Positions 21,001-27,318 of a stretch of DNA of 27,318 nt are shown here, in pieces. The notes beneath the pieces are model-generated. The model made no database searches, had not been told where the DNA came from, and saw nothing but the letters and a program-made list of their open reading frames with translations. The stretch comes from a virus: positions 1 through 27,318 of the IMG/VR virus record IMGVR_UViG_3300021963_000538; one strand, 5' to 3'. The translations under genes and the position numbers were made by a program. Numbering within the stretch: position 1 is the stretch's first letter; every line of letters begins with the position of its first letter.

Positions 21001-23195
21001 GCTGTAAGTACATTCTTCTGCTTGCGAATATCTGCACTAGCAAAGCGGAATAAATCCTGTGCTGGTGCGCTAAAGGCATACATAAATGCTTCATCAATAG
21101 CAGAACGAACACCAAGACGTGGAAAAAGAGTCAAGATAGTCCAGAAGTTTACAAACTCACTGACATATTTGTTACGTGTAGCACCATCAAAGATGGCTGG
21201 GATAGAATCCTTACGTGCAGTCTTTGCTGCAACCTGCATAATCTGCTCGTATGGCAGTGTAGCAATAGCCTTAGCCAATTGACCTGGCTGAACAGCACCA
21301 CGTGCGTTAAGAAACGGTGTATCATTTTCAATACGAAGTGTATGTTCGCTTACTTGCTCAGCAAAGTTCCTAGGAACAGGTGTCTTTGGTGTAGTTGTCA
21401 TGTTAGCAAATGTCTTGCCAAGCACTTCTTGCATAAGTCGCTTGCCTTCTACAGTTCCATGGAGACCATAGCGGTACATAACAGCACCATAAAGGTTGCG
21501 AAGAATAACAATCTGCTCGTCTACGTTAGACTTGCCCCACTCAAATGCTACATAGTCAGCAATGTCGCGTGTAAATACCTGACGTGCCACAAGGCGTACT
21601 GTGTTAATTGACTTATTTGCATCTTCACCAAGGTAAATAATATCAGAACCAGGGTTACGAGCCATTAACTTACCAGTAATCTCAGCAAGTCTACGTGCCT
21701 TTTTAATATCTTTATCGAGGTCTAAGAATGTATCTACACCTGCACGGTTAATTCCAAAGTCAATCTCTTCACCAACTACGCGAAGAATATCTAACTTAGA
21801 CTTTCCTTCTGCTTCTAGTTTAGCCATTCTATCGGCTACACCCTTGTTGATAGCACTTGGATTAAAAATAGAATCAGCAATAGTAGCCATACCAGCAGAT
21901 ACGTGACGCTGGTTACGTGCGGTAATAATACCATTACGCATGTAGGTAATACCATCTACACGGTCACTAAGAAGCAAGTTTGCATTCTTTACATCTTTAG
22001 AGAAGAACGCTTTTGCAGTGTCAGCATCAAAGATTTTGTTATCTGAAAATAACTTAATTGTTGTGTCATTATTTACACCAGGATAATCCTGACCAATCTG
22101 ACGACGAATTGCAGTCTTTTCTGCTGTGGTAGGTGCATCAGAGAACTTCTTAATCTGCTCGCCAAGACCATCCCATACCTGACGAATATCTGGTTCATCA
22201 AATAGGTTTTGAACAGCACCCTTGTAGTTACCCTTTTTTGCTTCATTAGCAATGATGGCTGCTTTTTCAGCACCCTTAGTAGCAGCCTTAGTTGTGCCAC
22301 CAGTAATGTATGTTAGTGGGTCAACAACAATCTGATAGACAGCATCAATAGAACCAGATGAGCGCTTAGCAATTCTTTTGTAGGCATCAATCTGCTCTTG
22401 TGTTGGCTTATCGCCAAAGAAGAATCGGTTAATCCAGTTGTTCTTAATCACTGGCTTTTCTTCAAATATGCCATCACGGATAAAGTCACGTCCTGGAGAG
22501 GTACGTGCATATCCAACATCACTCATAATAAGTTTAAACTTATCTTCTTCATCAAATGCAGTTGCAATTGCATTGGTAATTTTAGGGTCGATTGTTCCGT
22601 ACTCTTCAATTACTTCGCCAGGTGTCTTACCAGCAAGTAAACCCTTTGCAACAAATACCATTTCCTTGCCATACTTTTCTTCAAGAATAGCAATTGAACC
22701 CTTATCATAAAGTTCTTTTCCACTATATGCTTCTGACCATACGGTTTTAGCAAATGGATTCTTAAATGGGTTCTTGGCATCAAAGTTTAATGCAGCGCTC
22801 TCTCCCTGCGCAATTTGACGCGCAGCAGAGTAGCCAGTGTTAATAACCTTGCCATAGCGCTCAGCCATTTTAAATGTCTCAACGATAGGAGAAGCACCAA
22901 ACTTTGCTACTGCCTTAACAGCACCCCAGCCACGCTCTAGAAGATTAGGGTCTTCTTTTGTAAACTCAGCATTAGGATAGATAGCACGGATAGATTGCTG
23001 TGCATCTTCTGTTAAAGCACGAAACTCTTTCTTTGCAGTCTCTGGATTCATACCGCGAAGTTTCTTGGCAGCCTTCACGGTATAACCAAACTGCTCCATC
23101 ATTGTCTGGTCTTGCGGAGAAAGATTAGCAGCATTTGCTGCTTTGTAAATGTTAGGACTTAACTCACCAACAACAGGATTAATTATGCGAGCCAT
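18021..23195 (-). CDS. Giant internal virion / DNA-ejection protein candidate (1,724 aa)
   Basis: This is the largest gene (1,724 residues) and is mostly alpha-helical. The start, MARIINPVVGELSPNIYKAANAANLSPQDQTMM, is followed by possible membrane-active helices (AVKAVAKFGASPIVETFKM). Around 700 there is a hydrophobic FVNFWTILTLFPRLGVRSAIDEAFMYAF. A conserved-looking region near 1280-1330 has STRTVARFYRATEDFWRRYYRLMREKPLQVIYRMRLAHQGL, resembling large internal or polyvalent phage proteins. A hydrophobic Gly-rich stretch (GPVAALSFIGFRSFLGYMPGKIG) lies near 1390. I see no lysozyme, protease or N4-type RNA polymerase motif. Size, helical content and position with two coupled partners between portal and scaffold fit an ejection-core protein (the role of T7 gp16, without claimed homology). 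A siphovirus tape measure is less likely, because it precedes the capsid gene and no tube genes are seen. Confidence 0.65.
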   Translation of the reverse strand: MARIINPVVGELSPNIYKAANAANLSPQDQTMMEQFGYTVKAAKKLRGMNPETAKKEFRALTEDAQQSIRAIYPNAEFTKEDPNLLERGWGAVKAVAKFGASPIVETFKMAERYGKVINTGYSAARQIAQGESAALNFDAKNPFKNPFAKTVWSEAYSGKELYDKGSIAILEEKYGKEMVFVAKGLLAGKTPGEVIEEYGTIDPKITNAIATAFDEEDKFKLIMSDVGYARTSPGRDFIRDGIFEEKPVIKNNWINRFFFGDKPTQEQIDAYKRIAKRSSGSIDAVYQIVVDPLTYITGGTTKAATKGAEKAAIIANEAKKGNYKGAVQNLFDEPDIRQVWDGLGEQIKKFSDAPTTAEKTAIRRQIGQDYPGVNNDTTIKLFSDNKIFDADTAKAFFSKDVKNANLLLSDRVDGITYMRNGIITARNQRHVSAGMATIADSIFNPSAINKGVADRMAKLEAEGKSKLDILRVVGEEIDFGINRAGVDTFLDLDKDIKKARRLAEITGKLMARNPGSDIIYLGEDANKSINTVRLVARQVFTRDIADYVAFEWGKSNVDEQIVILRNLYGAVMYRYGLHGTVEGKRLMQEVLGKTFANMTTTPKTPVPRNFAEQVSEHTLRIENDTPFLNARGAVQPGQLAKAIATLPYEQIMQVAAKTARKDSIPAIFDGATRNKYVSEFVNFWTILTLFPRLGVRSAIDEAFMYAFSAPAQDLFRFASADIRKQKNVLTALSGSLTSVGPIKRGINKVFRYGGPENALSPAERATIAQQLADDLGVPVEEITHMQIREETVARVYAMYGVDASMGNYKYIKEAFVYHPDTLNSMASSIAARTSLAGRFDKNVIDAVFTPSTLTQALNDASLKVGQKFRIFSTEELRRVNDKYLTLAHFDAWYRQMVPNVKTFNDTVVDPTTAFFRNNGLRTPKDFAIARTEMLERIGVKYNWETKQFTIDPKRKKTVDAFINEFADSAFLRQRKIGDAEIARIHIENMLLDMRNTFHGGPESFNDDLFNLMVARHNRLVAYEMESGKTVKGKWSKAASNIEFADFEKATVGKQPTGEINTAIEFVELIDGSELPSMWTRFGNTIMESMDRQVNGLFRQPAILTTYGRLREGYTGFQDEFVSQLMRGAKETNPRILSDDKLYQRTLEQAEDIARKRYTEIAMQEAADSVLKYVDNPNIRSNFALSTRTVARFYRATEDFWRRYYRLMREKPLQVIYRMRLAHQGLSARGEIHYDEKGEPYVVLPTDGIINGAVEPVMRKFTGGSFKVPQFNDITLKLRLINPSFSPEAGQPGLSGPVAALSFIGFRSFLGYMPGKIGDAGEFFADEFDTYALGNLGDNMTFKKALVPLFLQNLYDIMPKSELSRQEVTAAFQAIAYTQAFGGPESQLPENPTDAQRAKFIKDIKIAAHNVIAMRSILGMISPVSPTLRESKGVPDYIKNTGVVNLRAEFFDILSGIAKTESDTVFDPYELAVAMFVGKNPGKIIYTVSRNEKTTKVLIQKTDQVKNWSTFNKGFINAYGETAFIFAPQVGDYTASAYAWLEGQDLIKSPKLEDYLKNVEVARAKQAYFDIERQEKEALANEFSIPMRKSIIDSATARRESLKTGNPLLRTALETGGFEVATEENLLSSIEQAIADEGTPIKADTRKKMSIATKMVREFITYSNDPQMRLLWNFSDSKRAKRAAIEEQLNTLMQSDLSVKEANRSVFGPILGFYSRDTYSAGGR

Positions 23196-23596
23196 TAGTA
23201 CCCGTATTCAGAAATGATAGCGTAAAGCATTTCTGCTTCACCACTATTGTCGTACTGCGCAATCTTGCGAATAGTCTCAGAAAGAGTTGGCTCTTGTGTA
23301 GGTAATCCTAGTGCTTCACTTCCAGCACCTGGGCCCATATCAATACCATTTGTAATTGGTTCATTAGGACGCATAGTTGCCGCACCTAGCGGTGTAGGCA
23401 TTTCCATAGGTGCAGGCTCTGCCTTACCAGCCATAGGAGCGGCAGTCTGCTGGCTCATTGTGTTCTCGCCATAAGGCATGCCTGGCATGTACTTAGCGCC
23501 CTGTGTTGGTCCACCATCTGTGCGTCGTGAGAGTGCTCCTGGTCCCGATACTGGTGCAGGATTCTCTGGCTTGCGGTATCCGCCCTGTTGTGCCAT
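23195..23596 (-). CDS. Pro/Gly/Met-rich small protein (133 aa)
   Basis: About 90 residues are disordered and rich in Pro, Gly, Met, Ala and Glu (for example GAKYMPGMPYGENTMSQQTAAPMAGKAEPAPMEMP). A helical end with LSETIRKIAQYDNSGEAEMLYAIISEYGY follows. Such P/G/M-rich proteins with a short structured C-terminus appear in actinophages between portal and internal protein genes, with no known activity. It is coupled on both sides by one-base TAATG overlaps. It could be a portal- or core-associated assembly factor; the folded C-terminal 40 residues are the likely interaction part. Confidence 0.6.
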   Translation of the reverse strand: MAQQGGYRKPENPAPVSGPGALSRRTDGGPTQGAKYMPGMPYGENTMSQQTAAPMAGKAEPAPMEMPTPLGAATMRPNEPITNGIDMGPGAGSEALGLPTQEPTLSETIRKIAQYDNSGEAEMLYAIISEYGY

Positions 23597-23841
23597 TAGT
23601 CTTCATCCTCATCATCATACGGAATAGGGTCAATTTTGTTTGGTAGGTCAGGGATAATCCAGTCAGGATAAGAAGCCTTATCCATAATCATTGATATACA
23701 AATATCAACTGGGAAACCTGCAACGCGTAGCGCCTTGTAATACTCATTAAGAGCAATGCAATATTTTTCTAGCGGGGTATAATCATCTGAAAGGACAGTA
23801 CGTACTTTTGTCTGACGTACTGGCTTCTTACGTGCTGTCAT
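23596..23841 (-). CDS. Small conserved protein downstream of portal (81 aa)
   Basis: The 81-residue protein has a basic start (MTARKKPVRQTKVRTVL). A helical middle, TPLEKYCIALNEYYKALRVAGFPVDICISMIMD, is followed by YPDWIIPDLP and a very acidic tail, DDEDED. The pattern EYYKALR-AGF--D-A/C---I---YPDWI-P is known to me from actinophage gene sets as a conserved unknown. A GGGGGAAT ribosome site lies in the short gap after the portal stop. The split of basic head and acidic tail may matter for assembly. No catalytic motif is seen. Confidence 0.6.
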   Translation of the reverse strand: MTARKKPVRQTKVRTVLSDDYTPLEKYCIALNEYYKALRVAGFPVDICISMIMDKASYPDWIIPDLPNKIDPIPYDDEDED

Positions 23842-23849
23842 TATTCCCC

Positions 23850-25598
23850 CTAGATAATTCGTTGCTGCTGTGTCTGAACTGAACCTGATGCCTCTCCACT
23901 TGTATTCAAGCGGCTAAGCAGCATCTGTAAATCTGGTCGTCCTGGCTGTACTGGAGCGCCTCCTGCTGGAGCGCCAGGAGCAGAGGGGACGGGTTGCTCA
24001 ACTGTAGTCCCAGCAGGAGGATTCTCTGGAGTAAACACTTCCTCAACAACATCCTCAATTGAACGACCAGCCTTACGTCCCTTGATTGCCAAAGCAATCT
24101 TCTGAATAACTGGTAGTGGGTCTTGACCCTGAGTAGCCATCTGTGGAATTGTTTGTGTATATGCTGTCAGTGAACCAATGAGAGCCTTGCGAAGTTTTTC
24201 AACTTCTATCTTCTCTTGTTCTTGTGTCACGTTGATTCCGAATGGCATTTCTCGCTGTGCCAAATCTACGGAAATCAAATCGCCGCCCAACGCCTGCAGC
24301 ATAAAGATAAGGCCCTGTGCAGGATTGAGTCCCGCCAGCATGCCATAGCGAACATCTGCTGAGTAGTCACCCTTGATGTCCTTAGATGGTGTGTACTCAA
24401 GTGCGTAAGGCGCACCAGCATCTACACCACGGATTGTCTTCTTAAAATCAAATACTGTCTCGTCAACTTCAAAGCAGATAGAAATAACATTCTTAAGTGC
24501 TGATGCAAAGATTGCTTGTGCTGATTTAATCTGGGTATCGAATCCACCCATTAGGGCTTGAACGCCCTGTCCCGTAATGATTGATGCATCTACGTTACCA
24601 GTTCGTGATTCAGGATAACGTGTACCTGTGCGAAGTTCCTGCTGTAGAACCTGCTGCTCACTAAATGCGCCAGCAGGAATAGGTAGTTCTACACGGCGTA
24701 CTCCCGCAGGGTTGTTTGTGCGGATGACTCCATCGCCACCAAACTCAAACTCTTGAACATCCGAAGGCAAGACGATAGGTGACTGTACTGACTTCTCTGC
24801 TGCTTCCATTGCAAGTAATGCAAATCGATTACGAAGCAACTGAATACCAAGTACGTCATCAAACTGTCCACGCATTTCGCCATCGATAGATGGCTTTCGT
24901 GCAATGTGAACCATCATCTTCTTGACTGGATTCACAGCAACCGATACAGGATAATTTCCACGCTCTGGAATATAAATTACAGATTGTTCTTTATCATAAT
25001 ATCGAATAACTGTAAGATTCGCATTCATGTCTTGGTCATAACCATCTTTACCAAGGATGCCGTTTTCGTGCTCAGGGAACTGAGCAACGAGTTCTGCAAC
25101 TGTCATGCGATACTTTTTAGCGAAGGCTACACAGCGCCCATAGCGGTCATACTCAGGGTAAGCACCTACTGGGTTTTCTATGCGAATGCGTGGTAGTCCT
25201 GCTTCTTCGTCGAACTCAATAATGAATGGGACGAAACCAAATGTGATGTACCAGTCCGCGCCTGTATACATCTGTACTTGCAAATCCGAATTGATGAAGT
25301 AGTTCGCAGCAATCTGTGTGCGACGGTCTGCGAACTTACGTGACTTATCCTCAACCTTATTAATAGCAGAGCAGTTAATGGCAGGAAGCGGAGCCATAAC
25401 TTCTGAAAGGTCACGTGCAACGATGTCGATAAAGTTAGCGACAACGTTTGCATCTACTCCATCTGGGAAAAAGTCAGGATAAACACTAGCAATATCGCCA
25501 CGACGGACGGCAAGAACATCTTCCTGGCGTGAGTCGCGCTCACGTGCGCGGTGCTTGAGTGACTCAACACGCGCCGCAATCTGCTTTACTGTTAACAT
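23850..25598 (-). CDS. Portal protein
   Basis: The 582-residue protein has the usual portal order. An N-terminal helix (QIAARVESLKHRARERDSRQEDVLAVRRGD) leads to YPDFFPDGVDANVVANFIDIVARDLSEVMAPLP. The wing contains TGADWYITFGFVPFIIEFDEEAGLPRIRIENPVGAYPEYDRYGR. A helical stem region around residues 250-350 includes LLRNRFALLAMEAAEKSVQSPIVLPS and TGRYPESR-like segments. The C-terminal part is Gln/Pro/Gly-rich and probably flexible. Portals form the 12-subunit ring at one vertex through which the terminase packages DNA. Position two genes after the terminase large subunit is standard. TAGGA precedes the ATG. Start and stop are unambiguous. Confidence 0.9.
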   Translation of the reverse strand: MLTVKQIAARVESLKHRARERDSRQEDVLAVRRGDIASVYPDFFPDGVDANVVANFIDIVARDLSEVMAPLPAINCSAINKVEDKSRKFADRRTQIAANYFINSDLQVQMYTGADWYITFGFVPFIIEFDEEAGLPRIRIENPVGAYPEYDRYGRCVAFAKKYRMTVAELVAQFPEHENGILGKDGYDQDMNANLTVIRYYDKEQSVIYIPERGNYPVSVAVNPVKKMMVHIARKPSIDGEMRGQFDDVLGIQLLRNRFALLAMEAAEKSVQSPIVLPSDVQEFEFGGDGVIRTNNPAGVRRVELPIPAGAFSEQQVLQQELRTGTRYPESRTGNVDASIITGQGVQALMGGFDTQIKSAQAIFASALKNVISICFEVDETVFDFKKTIRGVDAGAPYALEYTPSKDIKGDYSADVRYGMLAGLNPAQGLIFMLQALGGDLISVDLAQREMPFGINVTQEQEKIEVEKLRKALIGSLTAYTQTIPQMATQGQDPLPVIQKIALAIKGRKAGRSIEDVVEEVFTPENPPAGTTVEQPVPSAPGAPAGGAPVQPGRPDLQMLLSRLNTSGEASGSVQTQQQRII

Positions 25599-25628
25599 TG
25601 AAATCCTAACGATTGATTAAAAATTATT

Positions 25629-26195
25629 TTAGCGGTTTTTCATTGCTGCTTTGTACCTTGCTTTTTTTGCAGCAAGAGCAATCTTGGCTTCATCTTTAGC
25701 AATACGCGCATCCATTTTATTATTATACTTAGCGCTTGACTTGGCTTCGTAATTCTGTGCCCAAGTCTCTTTTGCGCTCAGACGGTTTGCTTTTCTAGAA
25801 CCAACCTTAACTGTTTTTGGCTTTCCAGCAGTTGTTGCCTGACCAAAAATTCGAGTACCAATTTTTGTGACGTTATCTATCTTAACTTTCTTAGGCGCGT
25901 TAGCGCCCTTAAGACCACGTGCATTAGCCTTTGCTTCTGCGCTAGATGTCTTGGTAAGTACGCGAGCATTCTGAGCACGTGCTTGGTCAGCACCTGGCGA
26001 TGGCTTAAGTGGTAAACCCTTCTTAGCCTTTACGGTAACACTTGAACTTACTCTAACTGAACGTGAACCTGGCTTGTCTCCCTTACCTGGGCGAATGCTG
26101 CGACCTGCACTGCTTCCGCTTGTAGACCCGCGACCTGGACCGCCTGGTGTGTTGAGTGGGTTATCAAACTTCTTGCTTGGCTTCTTCATTGCCAT
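25629..26195 (-). CDS. Lys/Arg-rich protein with KKPxKK N-terminal motif (188 aa)
   Basis: The 188-residue protein begins MAMKKPSKKFDNPLNTPGG. This is clearly related to the N-terminus of the 424-residue basic protein 13 kb away (RRPGRRLQDPLVSPGG). The middle is Gly/Ser/Lys/Arg-rich and disordered, with RSIRPGKGDKPGSRSVRVSSSVTVKAKKG. The end (about 140-188) is a basic amphipathic helix, KMDARIAKDEAKIALAAKKARYKAAMKNR. It lies between terminase and portal, where packaging-related genes are usual. AAGGA precedes the ATG. No known domain. I infer a DNA-binding or portal/capsid-interior protein, probably functionally paired with the larger one. Confidence 0.7.
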   Translation of the reverse strand: MAMKKPSKKFDNPLNTPGGPGRGSTSGSSAGRSIRPGKGDKPGSRSVRVSSSVTVKAKKGLPLKPSPGADQARAQNARVLTKTSSAEAKANARGLKGANAPKKVKIDNVTKIGTRIFGQATTAGKPKTVKVGSRKANRLSAKETWAQNYEAKSSAKYNNKMDARIAKDEAKIALAAKKARYKAAMKNR

Positions 26196-26207
26196 AATGT
26201 TTATCCT

Positions 26208-27318
26208 TTATCCGAATTGTTCGTTCCACTGCTCTTGATAGGCAGCGTCGAGGTTGACTGATTGACGTTTTGATAGTTGAGCACGTGTGGCCCAACGGTT
26301 ATCTTTATATCGGCTTGTGAAAGAAGCCGCCTGCATTAGTTCCTTAGCACGCAAAACGCCAAACCAGAGTGCCATAACGCAGTCGGTTTTACCTTTAGTG
26401 TTTGGCTTCCAAGTCATCAACTGTTGAAGCAAGGCTTTCATGCCTTCAGAGCCTTCAGTTGATGGGAACTCTATAGAGTTATTATTCTGGAACTTACCCT
26501 CACGTAGCGTTCCGAATAAACTTGACATAGATGCTACGCCAAGGTTTGTGTCCCATTTGTTCTTGCCAGTAAAGTGTGGCTTTAAAGAACAGCCATACTG
26601 AGCAAGCCATTGAATCAAATCATCATCTAGGGCATAGCCCTTCTGGTGAGCGTTAATCTCAACGCGGAACTCATTAGGTCGGTACTTAACAACCAACTCT
26701 TCAATAGTAGTACGAATCTTCTGTGGCGTAGGCTCGCTCATGTTAATGCACTCGAGCACATAGATGCGACTATCAAGGGCATTGTAGTTGATAACTACAA
26801 AGGCAGAGTTACCAGTCATGGCAGGGTCAAAGCCAATGATGGTATAACCACGCACTTGACTTGGATGCCCTGGCAGTTCTGGGTTTAGTACTCCACGCTT
26901 TCGCATGCCGTTGATACAACCTTGAACCAGCGGAGCGGGGAATACTGAATCCTCCGCTATATCTTCCTGCTGGTACACCAGCGCCCAGGTAGAGGCGGTA
27001 ACTTCACCGCGACGTTTGTTTAGCGCTGGCCCGTCCCACTTTGGATACAAACCGTCTTCATCAACATCTTCTTCATCGTCGCCATCCCAAGGGATATTCG
27101 ACTTCGGCCAAAGAGTTACCCAGTCTTTAGGCTTATCTTTGTACTCTAAAACTGCAGGCATAGCCATATAGGTAAATGGGCACTTGCCACTTGACCAGTA
27201 CTTAGGCTCTCGTAGTTCTTTATAGAAATCTGTAGCGGCAATACGTGTGCCTACAATCAGCAACTTGCCGTTCTTACCCAGACGAGTGATAACTTCCTTT
27301 TGCAGCCAGTTAATCTGC
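26208..27318 (-). CDS. terL: Terminase large subunit (C-terminal part, cut by window edge)
   Basis: The frame is open through the right edge. Before the TTG at 27263, in-frame codons continue to 27317 and read INWLQKEVITRLG-KNGKLLIVGTR, so the true start is outside. The visible part holds the end of the ATPase domain (the KLLIVGTR strand) and the RNase-H-like nuclease domain. Acidic catalytic residues are seen as Asp in GFDPAMTGNS (codon 26826-26828), Glu in FRVEINAHQKG (codon 26658-26660) and Asp in GKTDCVMALW (codon 26382-26384). This motor packages DNA through the portal and cuts the concatemer. An acidic insert, DGDDEEDVDEDG, lies between the two domains. It ends 12 bases before the 188-residue basic gene. 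Walker motifs lie off the window. Confidence 0.93.
   Translation of the reverse strand, partial: QINWLQKEVITRLGKNGKLLIVGTRIAATDFYKELREPKYWSSGKCPFTYMAMPAVLEYKDKPKDWVTLWPKSNIPWDGDDEEDVDEDGLYPKWDGPALNKRRGEVTASTWALVYQQEDIAEDSVFPAPLVQGCINGMRKRGVLNPELPGHPSQVRGYTIIGFDPAMTGNSAFVVINYNALDSRIYVLECINMSEPTPQKIRTTIEELVVKYRPNEFRVEINAHQKGYALDDDLIQWLAQYGCSLKPHFTGKNKWDTNLGVASMSSLFGTLREGKFQNNNSIEFPSTEGSEGMKALLQQLMTWKPNTKGKTDCVMALWFGVLRAKELMQAASFTSRYKDNRWATRAQLSKRQSVNLDAAYQEQWNEQFG

Noticed and set aside
18021-23195. Giant gene as an N4-type virion RNA polymerase or a siphovirus tape measure
   Set aside because: I could not find polymerase catalytic motifs by eye. For a tape measure it lies on the wrong side of the capsid gene, with no tube or tail chaperone genes nearby. 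A profile search could still overturn this.
1-27318. Prophage features such as integrase, attachment sites or repressor
   Set aside because: None is visible in this window. The cysteine-bearing small proteins are not recombinases. Lifestyle cannot be decided from this part of the genome.

Overview
This window is part of the genome of a tailed double-stranded DNA phage that most likely infects an actinobacterium. The host call rests on a WhiB-family iron-sulfur regulator gene (514-786), a family essentially confined to Actinobacteria and their phages. It also rests on virion proteins of types I recognise from actinophages, such as the N4-gp56-type major capsid protein. The DNA looks low to moderate in GC, which would suit streamlined aquatic Actinobacteria (for example freshwater acI or marine lineages) better than high-GC soil hosts. 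That habitat guess is inference.

Layout. The left 1.1 kb reads rightward and holds a compact string of small genes: a truncated gene end, two small zinc-ribbon proteins, a 30-residue peptide, the WhiB-like regulator and a membrane protein with a basic tail. It ends at a strong bidirectional terminator hairpin (about 1121-1168). From there to the right edge every gene reads leftward. In order of transcription (right to left) they are: terminase large subunit (cut by the window edge); a basic protein; portal; two small proteins; a 1,724-residue giant protein with 422- and 390-residue partners (likely internal or ejection proteins); a 120-base spacer; scaffold; major capsid protein; a UUCG-capped hairpin; two small proteins; five consecutive Lys/Arg-rich proteins; a likely head-to-tail adaptor; a repeat-bearing tail fibre; a small structural protein; two tandemly duplicated glycine-rich adhesin-like proteins; a small tail-associated protein; a 680-residue minor tail protein; and then a lysis and surface module. 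That module has a CHAP endolysin, four small membrane proteins and a secreted PA14-domain protein.

The leftward genes behave as one late operon. Most neighbours overlap by 1 base (TAATG) or 4 bases (ATGA or GTGA), so translation is probably coupled through much of 26 kb. No tape-measure, tail-tube or sheath gene is seen in this window, while large internal proteins sit between portal and capsid genes. This points to a short-tailed (podovirus-like) virion.

The least explained part is a set of six strongly basic, low-complexity proteins: 188 aa beside the portal, and 133, 44, 131, 94 and 424 aa between capsid and adaptor. Two of them, 13 kb apart, share a clear N-terminal motif. They are good candidates for packaged, DNA-associated virion proteins. 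The secreted PA14 protein with a stalk and a C-terminal anchor-like tail, inside the lysis module, is the second notable oddity.
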